In this document: positions 25,404 through 35,704 of the stretch, piece after piece
Layout: every line of letters starts with the position of its first letter
How positions within the stretch are numbered: position 1 is the stretch's first letter
Assembly: GCF_009729415.1 (NCBI RefSeq)
Contig: NZ_MPKW01000009.1
Coordinates: 302,287-366,286, forward strand
DNA length: 64,000 nucleotides
Source: Mycolicibacterium sp. CBMA 234
Lineage (GTDB): Bacteria; Actinomycetota; Actinomycetes; Mycobacteriales; Mycobacteriaceae
Direction: 5' to 3'
Notes under the pieces: generated by a model
Seen by the model: only the letters and a program-made list of their open reading frames with translations
Told to the model about the DNA's origin: nothing
Databases searched by the model: none
Position numbers and translations under genes: made by a program

Positions 25404-26222
25404 ATGACTGCTTCCACGCTCGGTGACTTCGGTACGGCGCTGCGCCAGTGGCGCAATCGGCGCCGGCTCAGTCAGATAGACCTGGCGATCGATGCCGGCA
25501 CCACCCAGCGGCACCTGAGTTTCCTTGAGCAGGGTCGTTCAGCGCCCGGGCGCGACATCGTCGGCCGACTGGCCGACTCGCTGAAACTGACGCTGCGGCA
25601 ACGCAATGCGCTGCTATCGGCAGCTGGCTTCGCACCGTCGCATCCGGAATCGCCGCCCGACGCGCCGGTGCTCGAACCCGTGCGAGCAGCGCTTCAGCAT
25701 GTGCTCGACGGCCACCTGCCGTATCCGGCGATGGTCATGGATGGCTTCGGAGAGCTGGTCGCCGCAAACAGTGCGTTCGGGCTACTGACAGAGGGGGTCG
25801 CGGGATGGCTGCTGGAGGCGCCGGTGAATGTGTTGCGCGTGGCGTTGCATCCCGATGGCATGGCGGCACGGATCGTGAATCTCGACGACTGGCGGCGCCA
25901 CATTCTGCACGGTCTACATGCACGCGGCCCGCACCCGCGCATCGACGCGCTGATCGAGGAACTGGAGAGCTACGGTGTACCCGCGCCGGGCGGTGCGCCC
26001 GTCGAATCGCTCGGCTTCGCGGTGCCATTGCACCTGTCCTCGCCCGACGGTGACGTGCGGCTGATCGCAACGATCGCGACGTTTGTCACCGCGCTCGATG
26101 TCACGGTGTCGGAACTGCGCCTGGAAGCGTTTCTGCCGGCCGACGCACCGACCGCTGAGATTCTCTCGCACCGCCATGCGAACCAAGGTGCCGCCAAACA
26201 CATTGTTGAAGAACATGTTTGA
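25404..26222 (+). CDS. XRE-family regulator with MmyB-like ligand domain
   Basis: 272 residues. The helix-turn-helix is at residues ~7-62 (LRQWRNRRRLSQIDLAIDAG and RHLSFLEQGRSAPGRDIVGR), followed from ~95 by an MmyB-like, PAS-related domain thought to bind fatty acids or other hydrophobic ligands. The ATG giving MTASTLGDFG was chosen because it leaves the operator-like repeat outside the gene. It probably controls the divergent LLM oxidoreductase. Confidence 0.85.
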   Translation: MTASTLGDFGTALRQWRNRRRLSQIDLAIDAGTTQRHLSFLEQGRSAPGRDIVGRLADSLKLTLRQRNALLSAAGFAPSHPESPPDAPVLEPVRAALQHVLDGHLPYPAMVMDGFGELVAANSAFGLLTEGVAGWLLEAPVNVLRVALHPDGMAARIVNLDDWRRHILHGLHARGPHPRIDALIEELESYGVPAPGGAPVESLGFAVPLHLSSPDGDVRLIATIATFVTALDVTVSELRLEAFLPADAPTAEILSHRHANQGAAKHIVEEHV

Positions 26223-26236
26223 CGTTGCGTGCGGTA

Positions 26237-26704
26237 TCAGGTCGGCGCGTGCGCACCCCTTGTAGTGAGTCGATGGCCGAGCCAAAGACCGGCAAGGATG
26301 ATCCCCTCGACGACATGGACCCAACTTCCGAAGCGGTCGACGCCCAGGTGATGACGAAAGTGCATGCCGCCGAAGGCGCCCAATAGTCCCCAGCCGATGT
26401 ACCAGGCGGCCCCGAGGGCTGCGTACACCACTGCCCACCTCAGCCGAAGCGCCGCGATCAAGCCCAGGACGCCGGTGACGAAGTGGCACAACGCATGACA
26501 CAAGTTCACCGTGACGGGGATGATTCCGAGCACCTGGGTCGTGCACGCGTGCATCGGATCAGTCAGCATCGAGGTGCACGTCAGATATGCCGCCGGCCCA
26601 TTACTGGTGAACCACAACGCAATAAGGCCCACGCCGAACTGTGTCCATGATGCGGTGAGCGCGACGACGTACGCGACTATCCGGTGGCGAATCGATTCAA
26701 GCAT
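26237..26704 (-). CDS. Four-helix membrane protein
   Basis: 155 residues with four predicted membrane helices (residues ~8-30, 55-75, 80-100 and 125-145). Several His and Cys residues lie in loops (TCTSMLTDPMHACTTQ, NLCHALCHF). It resembles DUF4383-type actinobacterial membrane proteins, without certainty. It overlaps the end of the MpaB-type oxygenase gene by 8 nt and must be cotranscribed with it. Confidence 0.65.
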   Translation of the reverse strand: MLESIRHRIVAYVVALTASWTQFGVGLIALWFTSNGPAAYLTCTSMLTDPMHACTTQVLGIIPVTVNLCHALCHFVTGVLGLIAALRLRWAVVYAALGAAWYIGWGLLGAFGGMHFRHHLGVDRFGSWVHVVEGIILAGLWLGHRLTTRGAHAPT

Positions 26705-27722
26705 CGCCGGCCCGTTCCGAGGCGTCGGCGGCCGCACGGTTTTCTGCCAGTTGCGCACGGGAGTAGAAGGTGCGCCAGCCGGGTTGGCCGAAGCGCCGGC
26801 GCAGTGCGAAGTAGGCAGGGCCGAACTGTCCGGCGATCGGCTTGGGGATTGCCCGCCAGAAGGCGGCGTGCAGCTGGCGCTCCCATCGATCGATGACGGT
26901 GACGCGCAAACCTAGGTCGGCGTGGAACTTCTCCGGCACACCCGCGAGGATGCCGACGCGGATGGTGCGGGTCAAGGGGAGTGCGACGAGTCGCCACAGC
27001 GGCGTCGGAACAAGGCCCCAGCCGCGCGGTTTGCCGGGGTGCAGGGCGTGGTCGACGATGAACTGCACCTGAGGATTGACTTCAAGGGTGCCATCGACGA
27101 TGGGCTGCCAGTACTCGCAGAAACCCGCGTACGTGTCGGGCAGGCTGCGGACCCCGAATCGGCGGCCGACCTCATTGAGTGCGCAGTAGGCCTGCTCGCG
27201 CTCATCGTCGTCGGCGAGCACCCCGAACTGGTCGGCAATATCGAGCCCACCTTTGAGGATGGATCCCCACGTCCAGTTCCAGACGTCCTTGTTCCAGGCG
27301 TGGTACGACGTCCCATCCGGCATGGATCCGGCAATCGGGCGGTGCAGTTCGTGCAGGCCGTGAGCGACGTCGTCGGCTTCTGGTCCGGCGAACACGATGC
27401 CCAGGACCATCTCGTACGTGCTGATCAGACGGCGGCTGACGGCCTGCAAGGTGGGGAGATCCTCGCTGCCGTTGAGGGCGCGGTCCTTTTCGCTGAGGAC
27501 ATGGGCGATCTTGGGGTGCAGGGTCGGCATGATCAGCGCCGGCACATTGGCGTAGAGCAGCACCAGCGGATGCCCGACGACGTGGCGCCCCAGCGATCCG
27601 GGGGCCAGTGGATCGTCGGCGGTCCCGGCAGAGGTGCGCTGGGGGCGAGCAGTCTCGGGATCGACCTCGCCAGCGGCAGGCGGGAAGTTGAACTGACTGT
27701 TGTGGACAGGGGTTGTTGGCAC
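26697..27722 (-). CDS. MpaB/rubber-oxygenase-family protein (DUF2236)
   Basis: 341 residues, GTG start preceded by AGGAG. It belongs to the family of latex-clearing protein and fungal MpaB, haem-containing oxygenases that cleave isoprenoid double bonds. Family-type segments include LHELHRPIAGSMPDGTSYHA and AFCEYW-like FCEYWQPIV. Haem binding is a family property, not shown here. Context: downstream of a TetR gene with an operator-like palindrome in between, and followed by a membrane protein gene. Substrate unknown. Confidence 0.82.
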   Translation of the reverse strand: MPTTPVHNSQFNFPPAAGEVDPETARPQRTSAGTADDPLAPGSLGRHVVGHPLVLLYANVPALIMPTLHPKIAHVLSEKDRALNGSEDLPTLQAVSRRLISTYEMVLGIVFAGPEADDVAHGLHELHRPIAGSMPDGTSYHAWNKDVWNWTWGSILKGGLDIADQFGVLADDDEREQAYCALNEVGRRFGVRSLPDTYAGFCEYWQPIVDGTLEVNPQVQFIVDHALHPGKPRGWGLVPTPLWRLVALPLTRTIRVGILAGVPEKFHADLGLRVTVIDRWERQLHAAFWRAIPKPIAGQFGPAYFALRRRFGQPGWRTFYSRAQLAENRAAADASERAGDA

Positions 27723-27754
27723 TACGAACTCCTAGCGGCATGACCGTTCCAGAC

Positions 27755-27776
27755 TGAGAAAACGGTCGTGTTCTCA
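27755..27776. promoter_or_regulatory. Operator-like palindrome upstream of the MpaB-type gene
   Basis: TGAGAA-n-ACG-nn-CGT-n-TTCTCA, symmetrical at 18 of 22 positions, lies 33 nt upstream of the oxygenase start and downstream of the tetR gene on the same strand. It is the likely site of the neighbouring TetR. Confidence 0.55.
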
Positions 27777-27881
27777 ATTGGGTGGACGCTAGCACGCAGG
27801 CGTCGGGCATGCCTAGTGATGGCGCTGTCTCAGTGCCGTATTACCTGCTCAGGGCATGGTCAGCGGCAAGGGCGGCACGGA

Positions 27882-28604
27882 TTACTGCGCGCCGACCGAG
27901 AGTTCCGCGGCGGTCAAAACGATGCGCTCGAGCAGGATTCGCGCCGGGACGACGATGTCGAGCAACGTGGCCGCCGAGGCCGATCCGAGGTGCTGGACGA
28001 CCAGCTCATTCACGCCGCCGAGGGCGCCGATCAATAAGGCGTGCTCTGCGGCAGTCGGAGCCGGGTCTGGGCCAGCGGGCCCGCGGACCCGACGCAGGTG
28101 TTGCACCATCACTCCGGCGAAATCAGACAGTCCCACCGATCGGCGCGCACGGATGCGGTCCGTGGACGCGACGGCCTCGACAACGAGGCTCTGGGTGAAT
28201 GCCGGCTGGGACGCGAGGGTCTCCAAGTACGTCCGCGTACCCGCCTCGATCACCTCGGCCGCGGTGCGCGCTCGGGCAGCGGCGGCGCGCATCCACTCGA
28301 CGACCAGGTCCACCGCGGCGTACGTGGCCAGAAACGCTGCCTCTTTATCTGGATACAGCTCGTAGAACGTTTTGGTGGAAATGCCTGCCCGAGAGGCGAT
28401 TTGGCGCACGCTGGCACCGGCGTAGCCGTGATCGGCCACTACCTCCACGGTGGCGACGCGCACCCGAGTCTCCTGCGACTTGCGCACCTCGTCGCGGGTG
28501 AACCCATGACGGTGTCGCGGCAGCGTTCGGGCCGCATCCCCGGTCATGTCCCATAGCGACACTCCGGCCGCACCTGGTTCGGCCACGGGATCCGATTCGC
28601 TCAC
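27882..28604 (-). CDS. TetR-family transcriptional regulator
   Basis: 240 residues, GTG start. The helix-turn-helix lies at residues ~45-95 (ATVEVVADHGYAGASVRQIA and ISTKTFYELYPDKEAAF) after a ~35-residue N-terminal extension. The C-terminal domain is large. It precedes the MpaB-type oxygenase gene with an operator-like palindrome in the gap, so local regulation is likely. Confidence 0.86.
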   Translation of the reverse strand: MSESDPVAEPGAAGVSLWDMTGDAARTLPRHRHGFTRDEVRKSQETRVRVATVEVVADHGYAGASVRQIASRAGISTKTFYELYPDKEAAFLATYAAVDLVVEWMRAAAARARTAAEVIEAGTRTYLETLASQPAFTQSLVVEAVASTDRIRARRSVGLSDFAGVMVQHLRRVRGPAGPDPAPTAAEHALLIGALGGVNELVVQHLGSASAATLLDIVVPARILLERIVLTAAELSVGAQ

Positions 28605-28766
28605 CCGCTCGTCCTACGGCATGCACCGACGAATGGCAACAACGCGGCACTTGGGCCAATGGGCAGTGGCCGCGTTTCTCGTATGGTCGGTTGTACCGGT
28701 CTTGTTCGCGATGACAAGACTCGGGTGTGGCGATCGCGGTTGCTCGTCGTACTGATTCGTCCTTGA

Positions 28767-29762
<996 letters not shown>

Positions 29763-29783
29763 CCAGACCCTAACTGCGGGCAG

Positions 29784-29800
29784 GCACCCCGAGCGGGTGC
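29784..29800. terminator. Small hairpin after the aldo/keto reductase
   Basis: GCACCC-cgagc-GGGTGC, a 6-bp stem with a 5-nt loop, 21 nt after the stop. No T tract follows; a modest terminator candidate. Confidence 0.4.
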
Positions 29801-29945
29801 GGGGACCACGTATAGATCTGTCCGCACGCCCCGCGAGCCTGACGCTTCTTGCGTGCGTATGCCGTCAGTCAAGAACGCATGCAACAAGATTGAACCGCTG
29901 ACGGCTGTCTTTCGTGTTCCCGGTGTTGGGGAGTTGGGAACGAAC

Positions 29946-30872
29946 ATGACTACTCGTGAGCTCAAAAGCCGGTCGGGGCACAGCGAATTCCGAGCTCGGA
30001 CGTCTGACTACTTGGCGCTCACCAAGCCGCGGTCCATTCACCTTGTGGTGAGTGCGATTCCAGCGATGCTGCTCGCCGAGCGTGGTGCGATCGTCCCCAT
30101 GCCGATCGTCAATGCGCTGATCGGCCTGGCATTCATGACTGCTGGCGCCAACACGCTCAATTGTGTCGCAGACGCGGACATCGATAAATTGATGAAGCGC
30201 ACCGCCGATCGTCCGCTGGCGCGGGGCAGCGTGTCGAAAGCCCATGCGCTGTTGTTCGGTACCGCGTTGAGTTTTGGGTCGGTGCTGTGGTTATCGTGGA
30301 GCACAACGATTTTGGCTGGATTGCTGGCCGTCGCAACCATCGTGTTCTACGTGTTCGTCTACACATTGTGGATCAAGCGCAGGTCTTCGCAGAACGTCAT
30401 CTGGGGCGGTGTGGCCAACGGAATGCCGGTCCTCATCGGTTGGTCGGCCGCCACCGGCGCAGTCGGATGGCAGGCGCTGGTGATGTTCGGGATCATCTTC
30501 TTCTGGACGCCGCCGCACAGTTGGGCGTTGGCCATGCGCCACCGCGAGGACTACCGGGCAGCCGGCATACCGATGCTGCCGGCGGTGGCAACCGAATTCC
30601 ATGTCGCCCGAAGGATTGTCACGTTCACGGCCCTGACGGGCATCACCGCGATCGTTCTCGCGCTGGGTACCGGCTGGGTCTATGGCGTGGTGGCGCTGTT
30701 GTCCAGTGTCTTGCTCCTGTCGCTGGCATACCGATTGCGCGAGCGGGTTCGCAGTGGCAAGTCCGCTCAACCGCAGCGGCTGTTCAACCATGCCAACAGC
30801 TACCTGACCGTGATTTTCCTTGCCATCACGGTGGATTCGGTGCTGGCCCTGCCTACGATGTTCGGTCGATGA
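29946..30872 (+). CDS. CtaB-like UbiA prenyltransferase (haem O synthase family)
   Basis: 308 residues, about eight membrane helices. First Asp-rich motif [20 protein letters not shown] near residue 78 and second region YKQD-like HREDYRAAG near 200 are those of protoheme IX farnesyltransferase; the sequence is close to M. tuberculosis CtaB as I recall it. CtaB adds farnesyl to haem b to make haem O. Here it overlaps by 4 nt (ATGA) an isopentenyl-diphosphate isomerase gene, not cytochrome oxidase genes. It may therefore be a second CtaB copy or a relative with another acceptor. Start: ATG giving [10 protein letters not shown], with GGGA upstream. Confidence 0.85.
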   Translation: MTTRELKSRSGHSEFRARTSDYLALTKPRSIHLVVSAIPAMLLAERGAIVPMPIVNALIGLAFMTAGANTLNCVADADIDKLMKRTADRPLARGSVSKAHALLFGTALSFGSVLWLSWSTTILAGLLAVATIVFYVFVYTLWIKRRSSQNVIWGGVANGMPVLIGWSAATGAVGWQALVMFGIIFFWTPPHSWALAMRHREDYRAAGIPMLPAVATEFHVARRIVTFTALTGITAIVLALGTGWVYGVVALLSSVLLLSLAYRLRERVRSGKSAQPQRLFNHANSYLTVIFLAITVDSVLALPTMFGR

Positions 30873-31420
30873 CTGTGCGCAACGTCGATCAGGTGATCCT
30901 GGTCGACAGCGCTGACCGTGAAATCGGTTTCGCCCCAAAGCCCGACGCACACGATGGTCGTGGCATGCTGCACCGCGCGTTTTCGTTGTTCGTGTTCAAT
31001 CCGGCTGGTGAACTGCTTGTGCAGCGCCGTGCAGACGAAAAGCGGCTGTGGCCCGGGTATTGGTCCAACTCCTGTTGTTCGCATCCGCGGCGCGGCGAGA
31101 CGATGGACAGTGCCATTCACCGCCGCCTGGCGGAGGAACTGGCCATCACTGCCCACCTCGAATTCCAGTTCAAGTTCCAGTACTGGGCACAGGACACGCG
31201 TGGGTCCGAGCACGAGCTGTGCTGGGTCTACGCCGGCTGTAGCGCCGAGCGGCCGCGCCCCAACCGACACGAGATCGCAGCCTGGAGTTATCTATCGCCA
31301 CGAGCGATCGATATCGAAATGGCCTATATGCCACAAATTGTCACGCCCTGGTTCCGGATGGAGTGGGCGCGGTTCACTGAGAGCGTTCCCGGACGACTCG
31401 CGCCACGTCGATGCGGTTGA
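30869..31420 (+). CDS. idi: Isopentenyl-diphosphate delta-isomerase, type I
   Basis: 183 residues, Nudix fold. The catalytic Cys is in [11 protein letters not shown] near residue 69 and the catalytic Glu in RRLAEELAI near 90; WSYLSPRAI and late Trp residues are typical. It interconverts IPP and DMAPP, supplying the allylic starter for prenyl chains. It is translationally coupled to the CtaB-like gene upstream, so precursor supply and prenyl transfer are made together. Its last 47 nt overlap, on the opposite strand, the end of the ABC permease gene. Confidence 0.9.
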   Translation: MTVRNVDQVILVDSADREIGFAPKPDAHDGRGMLHRAFSLFVFNPAGELLVQRRADEKRLWPGYWSNSCCSHPRRGETMDSAIHRRLAEELAITAHLEFQFKFQYWAQDTRGSEHELCWVYAGCSAERPRPNRHEIAAWSYLSPRAIDIEMAYMPQIVTPWFRMEWARFTESVPGRLAPRRCG

Positions 31421-33710
31421 TCAACCGTCCGGCGGGGAGCTGCGACACCGCTGCCGCTGCCGCGACCGCACAGGTCGCGACGGCCAGCACGGTCGGGCTG
31501 ACGGACAGATGCAGATTGAACAGGTCATTGTTGTACGTCTGCAGAAACAGCCAGGCGGCCCCCACTCCGGCGGCGAGGCCGACCGGGGCAGCCAAGAGAG
31601 TCGCAGCAAGATTCTCGATGGCAACGGCGGCGGTGAGCCGGTAGGTAGGCGCACCCGCGGCGCGCAATGTCGCGAATTCGGTTGTGCGCTCGGCCAAGTT
31701 GACGGTCATGGTGACGTATATGACGGTGAAAGCCAGGAGCGCACCGAGGGCCAGCATCACACCGGCGAAGACCCAGAAGATCACCAGGTAACTGTCGATC
31801 TTCTGGTGCACCGCCTCGTTGTCGGCGTAGGCGACCACGCCGGTAAGACCGGTTACCGCGGCTCGCAATTGATTTCGGTCAGCGTGACTGTCGAACCGCA
31901 ACAGATATCCGTTCGCCCCACTGCCCTCCACCGTGTGCGCGACGGCGTTGGACGCATAGAGCGCTGTGCCCAACGGTTCGTCGAGCAGCCCGGCGAGACG
32001 CATCTGCCGCGCGGTGCCCTTGACCGGCATTACCGTGATGGTGTCGCCGATCCGCACGCCGAGTTTGTCCGCCAATGCCGCACCGGCGAGGATGCCGTCG
32101 GCAGGCAGCTTGAGGGTGGTGCCGTCCACGCTGCGAAAGCGGTGCATGCTCGTCGCCGGTTCGAGGCCGTTGAGCACCGTTTGGTACGTCCGGCCGTGCG
32201 CGCCGACAGCGACCGACGCAACGGTCGTCGGCTCGACAGTGGACACCCCGGGCATCGAGAGCGTCTGTGCACCAAGGCTGTTCGAGTCGGCGACCAAGAC
32301 GGTGGCATCCTGCCGTTGCACCCAGCCGAACTGGACGTCGAGCATGGCACGCACGCTGGTCAGCATGCCGGCCGACGCCAGGATCAAGACGAAGGCCAGG
32401 ACGCTGCCGACCATGGTGGCGACCGTGCGGCGCCGGCTGCGCAGCAGCGACCGCAATGCCATCCGCACCACGACCGGCAGCTGCGGCCAACGGGTGAACA
32501 TTCGGGTGAGCGCCCCGACTCGGAGCGGCTGCGTGCCGTCGCCGCGCATCGCCTCTGCCGGAGCGGTACGGGCCACGCCGACGGCCGCTGCCAGACCGGC
32601 GATGGCGCCGCTGGCCAGGCCCAGAGCGAAACCGATGACGGCGGTAGGGAGTCGGTGCTCGATGACCGTGTCGGGGAGGCCGAGCAGGGCCGTGTAGTGG
32701 GCGGTGTAGACCGATGTCAGTGGTGCTCCCGCAAGGACGCCGGCCAAAGCCGCGACAGCAGCGATGACGGCGCCGTACTCCGCGTAATGCCGGACGACGG
32801 CACTGCGTCGTGCTCCCAATGCCAACAGGGTTCCGATGACCGGCCGTTCGGTTTGGATGAGCCGCGTGATCAACACGAATTCCGAGATCGCCGCCGCGGT
32901 CAGGAACAGTGCCGGAAAGCCGACCGCCATGCCGGACACGCCTTTCAACCCCTCCAGCAACGCGGCGTTAGACGGCTGATAAGTCCGACCCTCGACCGTT
33001 GTCGCACCGGCCGAACGCGCCTGGTCGACTACTCGATCCCGCTCCAATTGGCCTGCCGTGCTGGTCATCTGGATCAAGACCTGATTCGGCGTATTGTGCG
33101 CTGACAGCGTCCGGGCCACCGATTCGGATGTGAAGACGACGGCGAACGCGTGCGGATCATCGAGGAGATCCTGACGGCTCCGCGCCGGCCAGAGATATTC
33201 GGGAGATTCGGCAACACCCGAGATGGCCGCGTCGTGCCAGCGCGTGCCGTCGAAGACCCGCAGTTGTTGTCCAGTGGCCAGGCCGAAAGTGTCTGCGGTA
33301 TGGCGCTCGACAACAACGTCATCGGAGCGCGGCAACTGTCCTGCGGTGAGGTCAATACTGTTGATACCCTGACCATCTGCCGGCATTCCGACGACACGGC
33401 CGACGAGTTTGGTCGCGCCGATCATCATCGGGACATCGGCCACTGTGCGGATCGCGATGCGGTCGACGCCCGGAGCGCCACGCACCGCGGCGCCGACTTT
33501 GTCGGCGTCGGCTCCGGACACCGTCAGATCGGCGAAATCCGTTCTGGCATAGGTCTGATCGTAAGATGCCTGCAGGTTGCGGAACGAGTCGTAGCTGGCA
33601 ACGAACAGCATCACACCCAGCGCCACCATGACGGCAACCGCCGCGACCTGCGGCAGCCGCCGGCGTAGATCTCGCGCGGCTTTCTTGTGCAATACGCTGA
33701 TCACACCCAT
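31374..33710 (-). CDS. ABC transporter permease, FtsX-like (MacB/LolCE type)
   Basis: 778 residues with two FtsX modules: one membrane helix (~18-38) and a large external domain, three helices (~240-370), a second helix-plus-external-domain unit (~420-640), and a final three-helix set (~650-765). This is the fused permease form of type VII ABC systems, which use mechanical force to move lipids, peptides or small compounds, rather than a channel. It is coupled to the ATPase gene (TGATG). It ends inside the convergent isomerase gene by 47 nt. Confidence 0.85.
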   Translation of the reverse strand: MGVISVLHKKAARDLRRRLPQVAAVAVMVALGVMLFVASYDSFRNLQASYDQTYARTDFADLTVSGADADKVGAAVRGAPGVDRIAIRTVADVPMMIGATKLVGRVVGMPADGQGINSIDLTAGQLPRSDDVVVERHTADTFGLATGQQLRVFDGTRWHDAAISGVAESPEYLWPARSRQDLLDDPHAFAVVFTSESVARTLSAHNTPNQVLIQMTSTAGQLERDRVVDQARSAGATTVEGRTYQPSNAALLEGLKGVSGMAVGFPALFLTAAAISEFVLITRLIQTERPVIGTLLALGARRSAVVRHYAEYGAVIAAVAALAGVLAGAPLTSVYTAHYTALLGLPDTVIEHRLPTAVIGFALGLASGAIAGLAAAVGVARTAPAEAMRGDGTQPLRVGALTRMFTRWPQLPVVVRMALRSLLRSRRRTVATMVGSVLAFVLILASAGMLTSVRAMLDVQFGWVQRQDATVLVADSNSLGAQTLSMPGVSTVEPTTVASVAVGAHGRTYQTVLNGLEPATSMHRFRSVDGTTLKLPADGILAGAALADKLGVRIGDTITVMPVKGTARQMRLAGLLDEPLGTALYASNAVAHTVEGSGANGYLLRFDSHADRNQLRAAVTGLTGVVAYADNEAVHQKIDSYLVIFWVFAGVMLALGALLAFTVIYVTMTVNLAERTTEFATLRAAGAPTYRLTAAVAIENLAATLLAAPVGLAAGVGAAWLFLQTYNNDLFNLHLSVSPTVLAVATCAVAAAAAVSQLPAGRLINRIDVARVVRERSQ

Positions 33711-34429
33711 CACCATCGCACGAAATCAGCGTTGGTGGGCATGGTGTTTCGGCTGCAGGAGACGACGGCGCCGTCGGACATTCGCATCACGCGATCCGCG
33801 ATCCCGGCGGTGGCCTCATTGTGCGTCACCATGATCACGCCGCGGCCGGCGCGACTGGTCTGCTGCAACAACTCCAGAACTTCGCCGCCGGTGGCGACGT
33901 CCAATGCACCGATCGGTTCGTCGGCCAGGAGCACATCGGGATCGGTGGCCAGGGCTCGGGCGATCGCGACCCGCTGCTGCTCGCCGCCCGAGAGTTGGGC
34001 TGGGAAATGCGTGGCACGGTCCGACAAGCCCACCGCGGCAAGCAGTTCCGGAATGTGGCGCCGATCGCCCCGGCCGGTCAGTTCGATAGCCGCTTGGATG
34101 TTCTCGTGCGCCGTGAGCGTCGAGATCAGATTGAAGAACTGAAATACGAACCCGACATGAGTGCGGCGAAACGCGCCCAGATCGCGCGGTAGCTTCCCCG
34201 AAATATCCTCTCCGGCGACCACGATCGACCCGACATCCGAAGCCTCGATGCCGCCGATGATATTCAGTAGAGTGGTCTTCCCGGAGCCGCTTGGGCCGAG
34301 GATCGCCACCAATTCGCCTGCGGGAATGTCCAGTTCGATGTTTCGGAGGGCATGCACCATGCCCTCGCCCTGCCCGTAGGTCTTGCTGACCCCGTGCAAT
34401 CGGACGCCACCGCGCTTCGTTTCGGTCAT
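33710..34429 (-). CDS. ABC transporter ATP-binding protein (LolD/MacB type)
   Basis: 239 residues. Walker A GPSGSGKT at 45-52, signature LSGGEQQR at 146-153, Walker B VLLADEP at 166-172, H-loop in VTHNEATAG. This is the ATPase for the downstream FtsX-like permease. The start was placed at the ATG giving MTETKRGG; its ATGA overlaps the methyltransferase stop by 4 nt, so three genes form one tightly coupled operon. Confidence 0.9.
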   Translation of the reverse strand: MTETKRGGVRLHGVSKTYGQGEGMVHALRNIELDIPAGELVAILGPSGSGKTTLLNIIGGIEASDVGSIVVAGEDISGKLPRDLGAFRRTHVGFVFQFFNLISTLTAHENIQAAIELTGRGDRRHIPELLAAVGLSDRATHFPAQLSGGEQQRVAIARALATDPDVLLADEPIGALDVATGGEVLELLQQTSRAGRGVIMVTHNEATAGIADRVMRMSDGAVVSCSRNTMPTNADFVRW

Positions 34430-35190
34430 CGCGGCGCCCGTCTGTGGACGCGCCACGCGTCGAGTTGGTTGGCTGATTCGGGTCGGCGCGCTGTGACGAA
34501 CTGGGACATTCCCCGCAGTTGTTGTTCGATATCCGTCAAACCAGCGGAAGTCATGGCTGCAGTGACGGTGTTGCGATCGAACGTCCGCGTTCCACCTGAC
34601 CTGGCGCAGAACTCGAGTGCTCTTCGCAGAAAGGGCGTTTCGCCTCCGTGGCTCGCCAGCACCGCGATCGACCCGCCAGGCGCGAGTACGCGCACCATCT
34701 CGGAGAGCGCAGCGTCGGGATCGGGCACGCGGTTCAGGCCGGCGAAGCAACACACAGCATCGAATGTTCGGTCGTTGAAGGGCAGTTGCGCCGGCTCGGC
34801 CCGCATATATACAGCGCGCGGATGGCGGTTGGCACGCGCAGCGCGCTTGATCACGAACGCCGAGTCATCCAGACCGATCGCAAAGGCGTTGTCGTCGAGC
34901 AAGTTTGCGGTGAAGCGCGTGAGGTCGCCGGGTCCGCACGCCACGTCGAGCACCCGCGGTTCGTCACGCAGCTGTCTGGTCATGATCACCCGCCAGTGCT
35001 CAAACACCCAGCGCGGGCATCTCATTCGGCCGCGGGGGGGCCGGTGGTGAGGCTCCGACCCGAGCAGGTCGGTGTACCCGTCGCAACACCGCATCGTGCG
35101 CAGCCAGTCATCACGGACCAGCCCGCGCGCGAGCGCCGGTGTCCAGATCGCGTCAGGGTCTGCGTCCACCCCGGGCTGTTGGGCGGTCAT
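34426..35190 (-). CDS. Class I SAM-dependent methyltransferase
   Basis: 254 residues. Motif I VLDVACGPGDLTRF near residue 80, acidic motif II region GLDDSAFVIKRAA, motif III-like FDAVCCFAGLNRVPDPD and post-motif VLAPGGSIAVL. It is of the UbiE/Methyltransf_11 type. It heads the operon with the ABC ATPase and permease, so its product or a methylated compound might be the exported substrate; this is inference. The substrate is unknown. Confidence 0.82.
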   Translation of the reverse strand: MTAQQPGVDADPDAIWTPALARGLVRDDWLRTMRCCDGYTDLLGSEPHHRPPRGRMRCPRWVFEHWRVIMTRQLRDEPRVLDVACGPGDLTRFTANLLDDNAFAIGLDDSAFVIKRAARANRHPRAVYMRAEPAQLPFNDRTFDAVCCFAGLNRVPDPDAALSEMVRVLAPGGSIAVLASHGGETPFLRRALEFCARSGGTRTFDRNTVTAAMTSAGLTDIEQQLRGMSQFVTARRPESANQLDAWRVHRRAPR

Positions 35191-35261
35191 ATCTATGTCA
35201 CGAACTGCGCGCTGCGGCGGTTCAGGGTGAACCGGACGTCTGCGCATGGCGTGTCACAGAT

Positions 35262-35702
35262 ATGGACGCCTCAGATACGGCTGGCGGCGGTTCGACTGCC
35301 AGCGTCATCGTCGATCGTCGCGGCATCATCCACCACTGGGGTGACGCGGTGACGGAGGTTGTGGGCTATTCGGCGGACGACGTCGTCGGGCAGAGCCTCA
35401 ACGTCATCATCCCGCCGGCCCTGCAACCCGTGCACTGGTGGGGTTTTGACCAAGCTATGGCGACCGGTCGGCTCGACCGCGAACTGTTCAAGGTGCCGGC
35501 CGTCTGCAAAGACGGGCAGTTGGTAGTGGCGCACGCGACCATCGATCTGATTGCCGGCGACGACGGCGCGACCAATGGCGCCGTGGTCACCTTCGTGGGG
35601 GTCGGAGCCCCATGGCAGGGCGCCGCGTGGCGGATCGGTCTCGCGCCGTTCAACTTCGCCCGCCGGATCTTGCGGCGGCGGTCGTCGGCGAAGGCTACGT
35701 AG
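35262..35702 (+). CDS. Stand-alone PAS-domain protein
   Basis: 146 residues. One PAS domain (residues ~15-115) is clear: ASVIVDRRGIIHHWGDAVTE, VVGYSADDVVGQSLNVIIPP and a C-terminal strand GAVVTFVGVG. The ~25 C-terminal residues are Arg-rich (FARRILRRRSS), possibly a membrane or nucleic-acid contact. No kinase or output domain follows. It is divergent from the methyltransferase operon, 71 bp apart; the signal is unknown. Confidence 0.78.
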   Translation: MDASDTAGGGSTASVIVDRRGIIHHWGDAVTEVVGYSADDVVGQSLNVIIPPALQPVHWWGFDQAMATGRLDRELFKVPAVCKDGQLVVAHATIDLIAGDDGATNGAVVTFVGVGAPWQGAAWRIGLAPFNFARRILRRRSSAKAT

Positions 35703-35704
35703 GT

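Noticed and set aside
30918..33104. 728-codon plus-strand open frame
   Set aside because: It is antisense to the FtsX-like permease, is rich in His, Gln, Arg and Gly without any domain, and overlaps idi in another frame.
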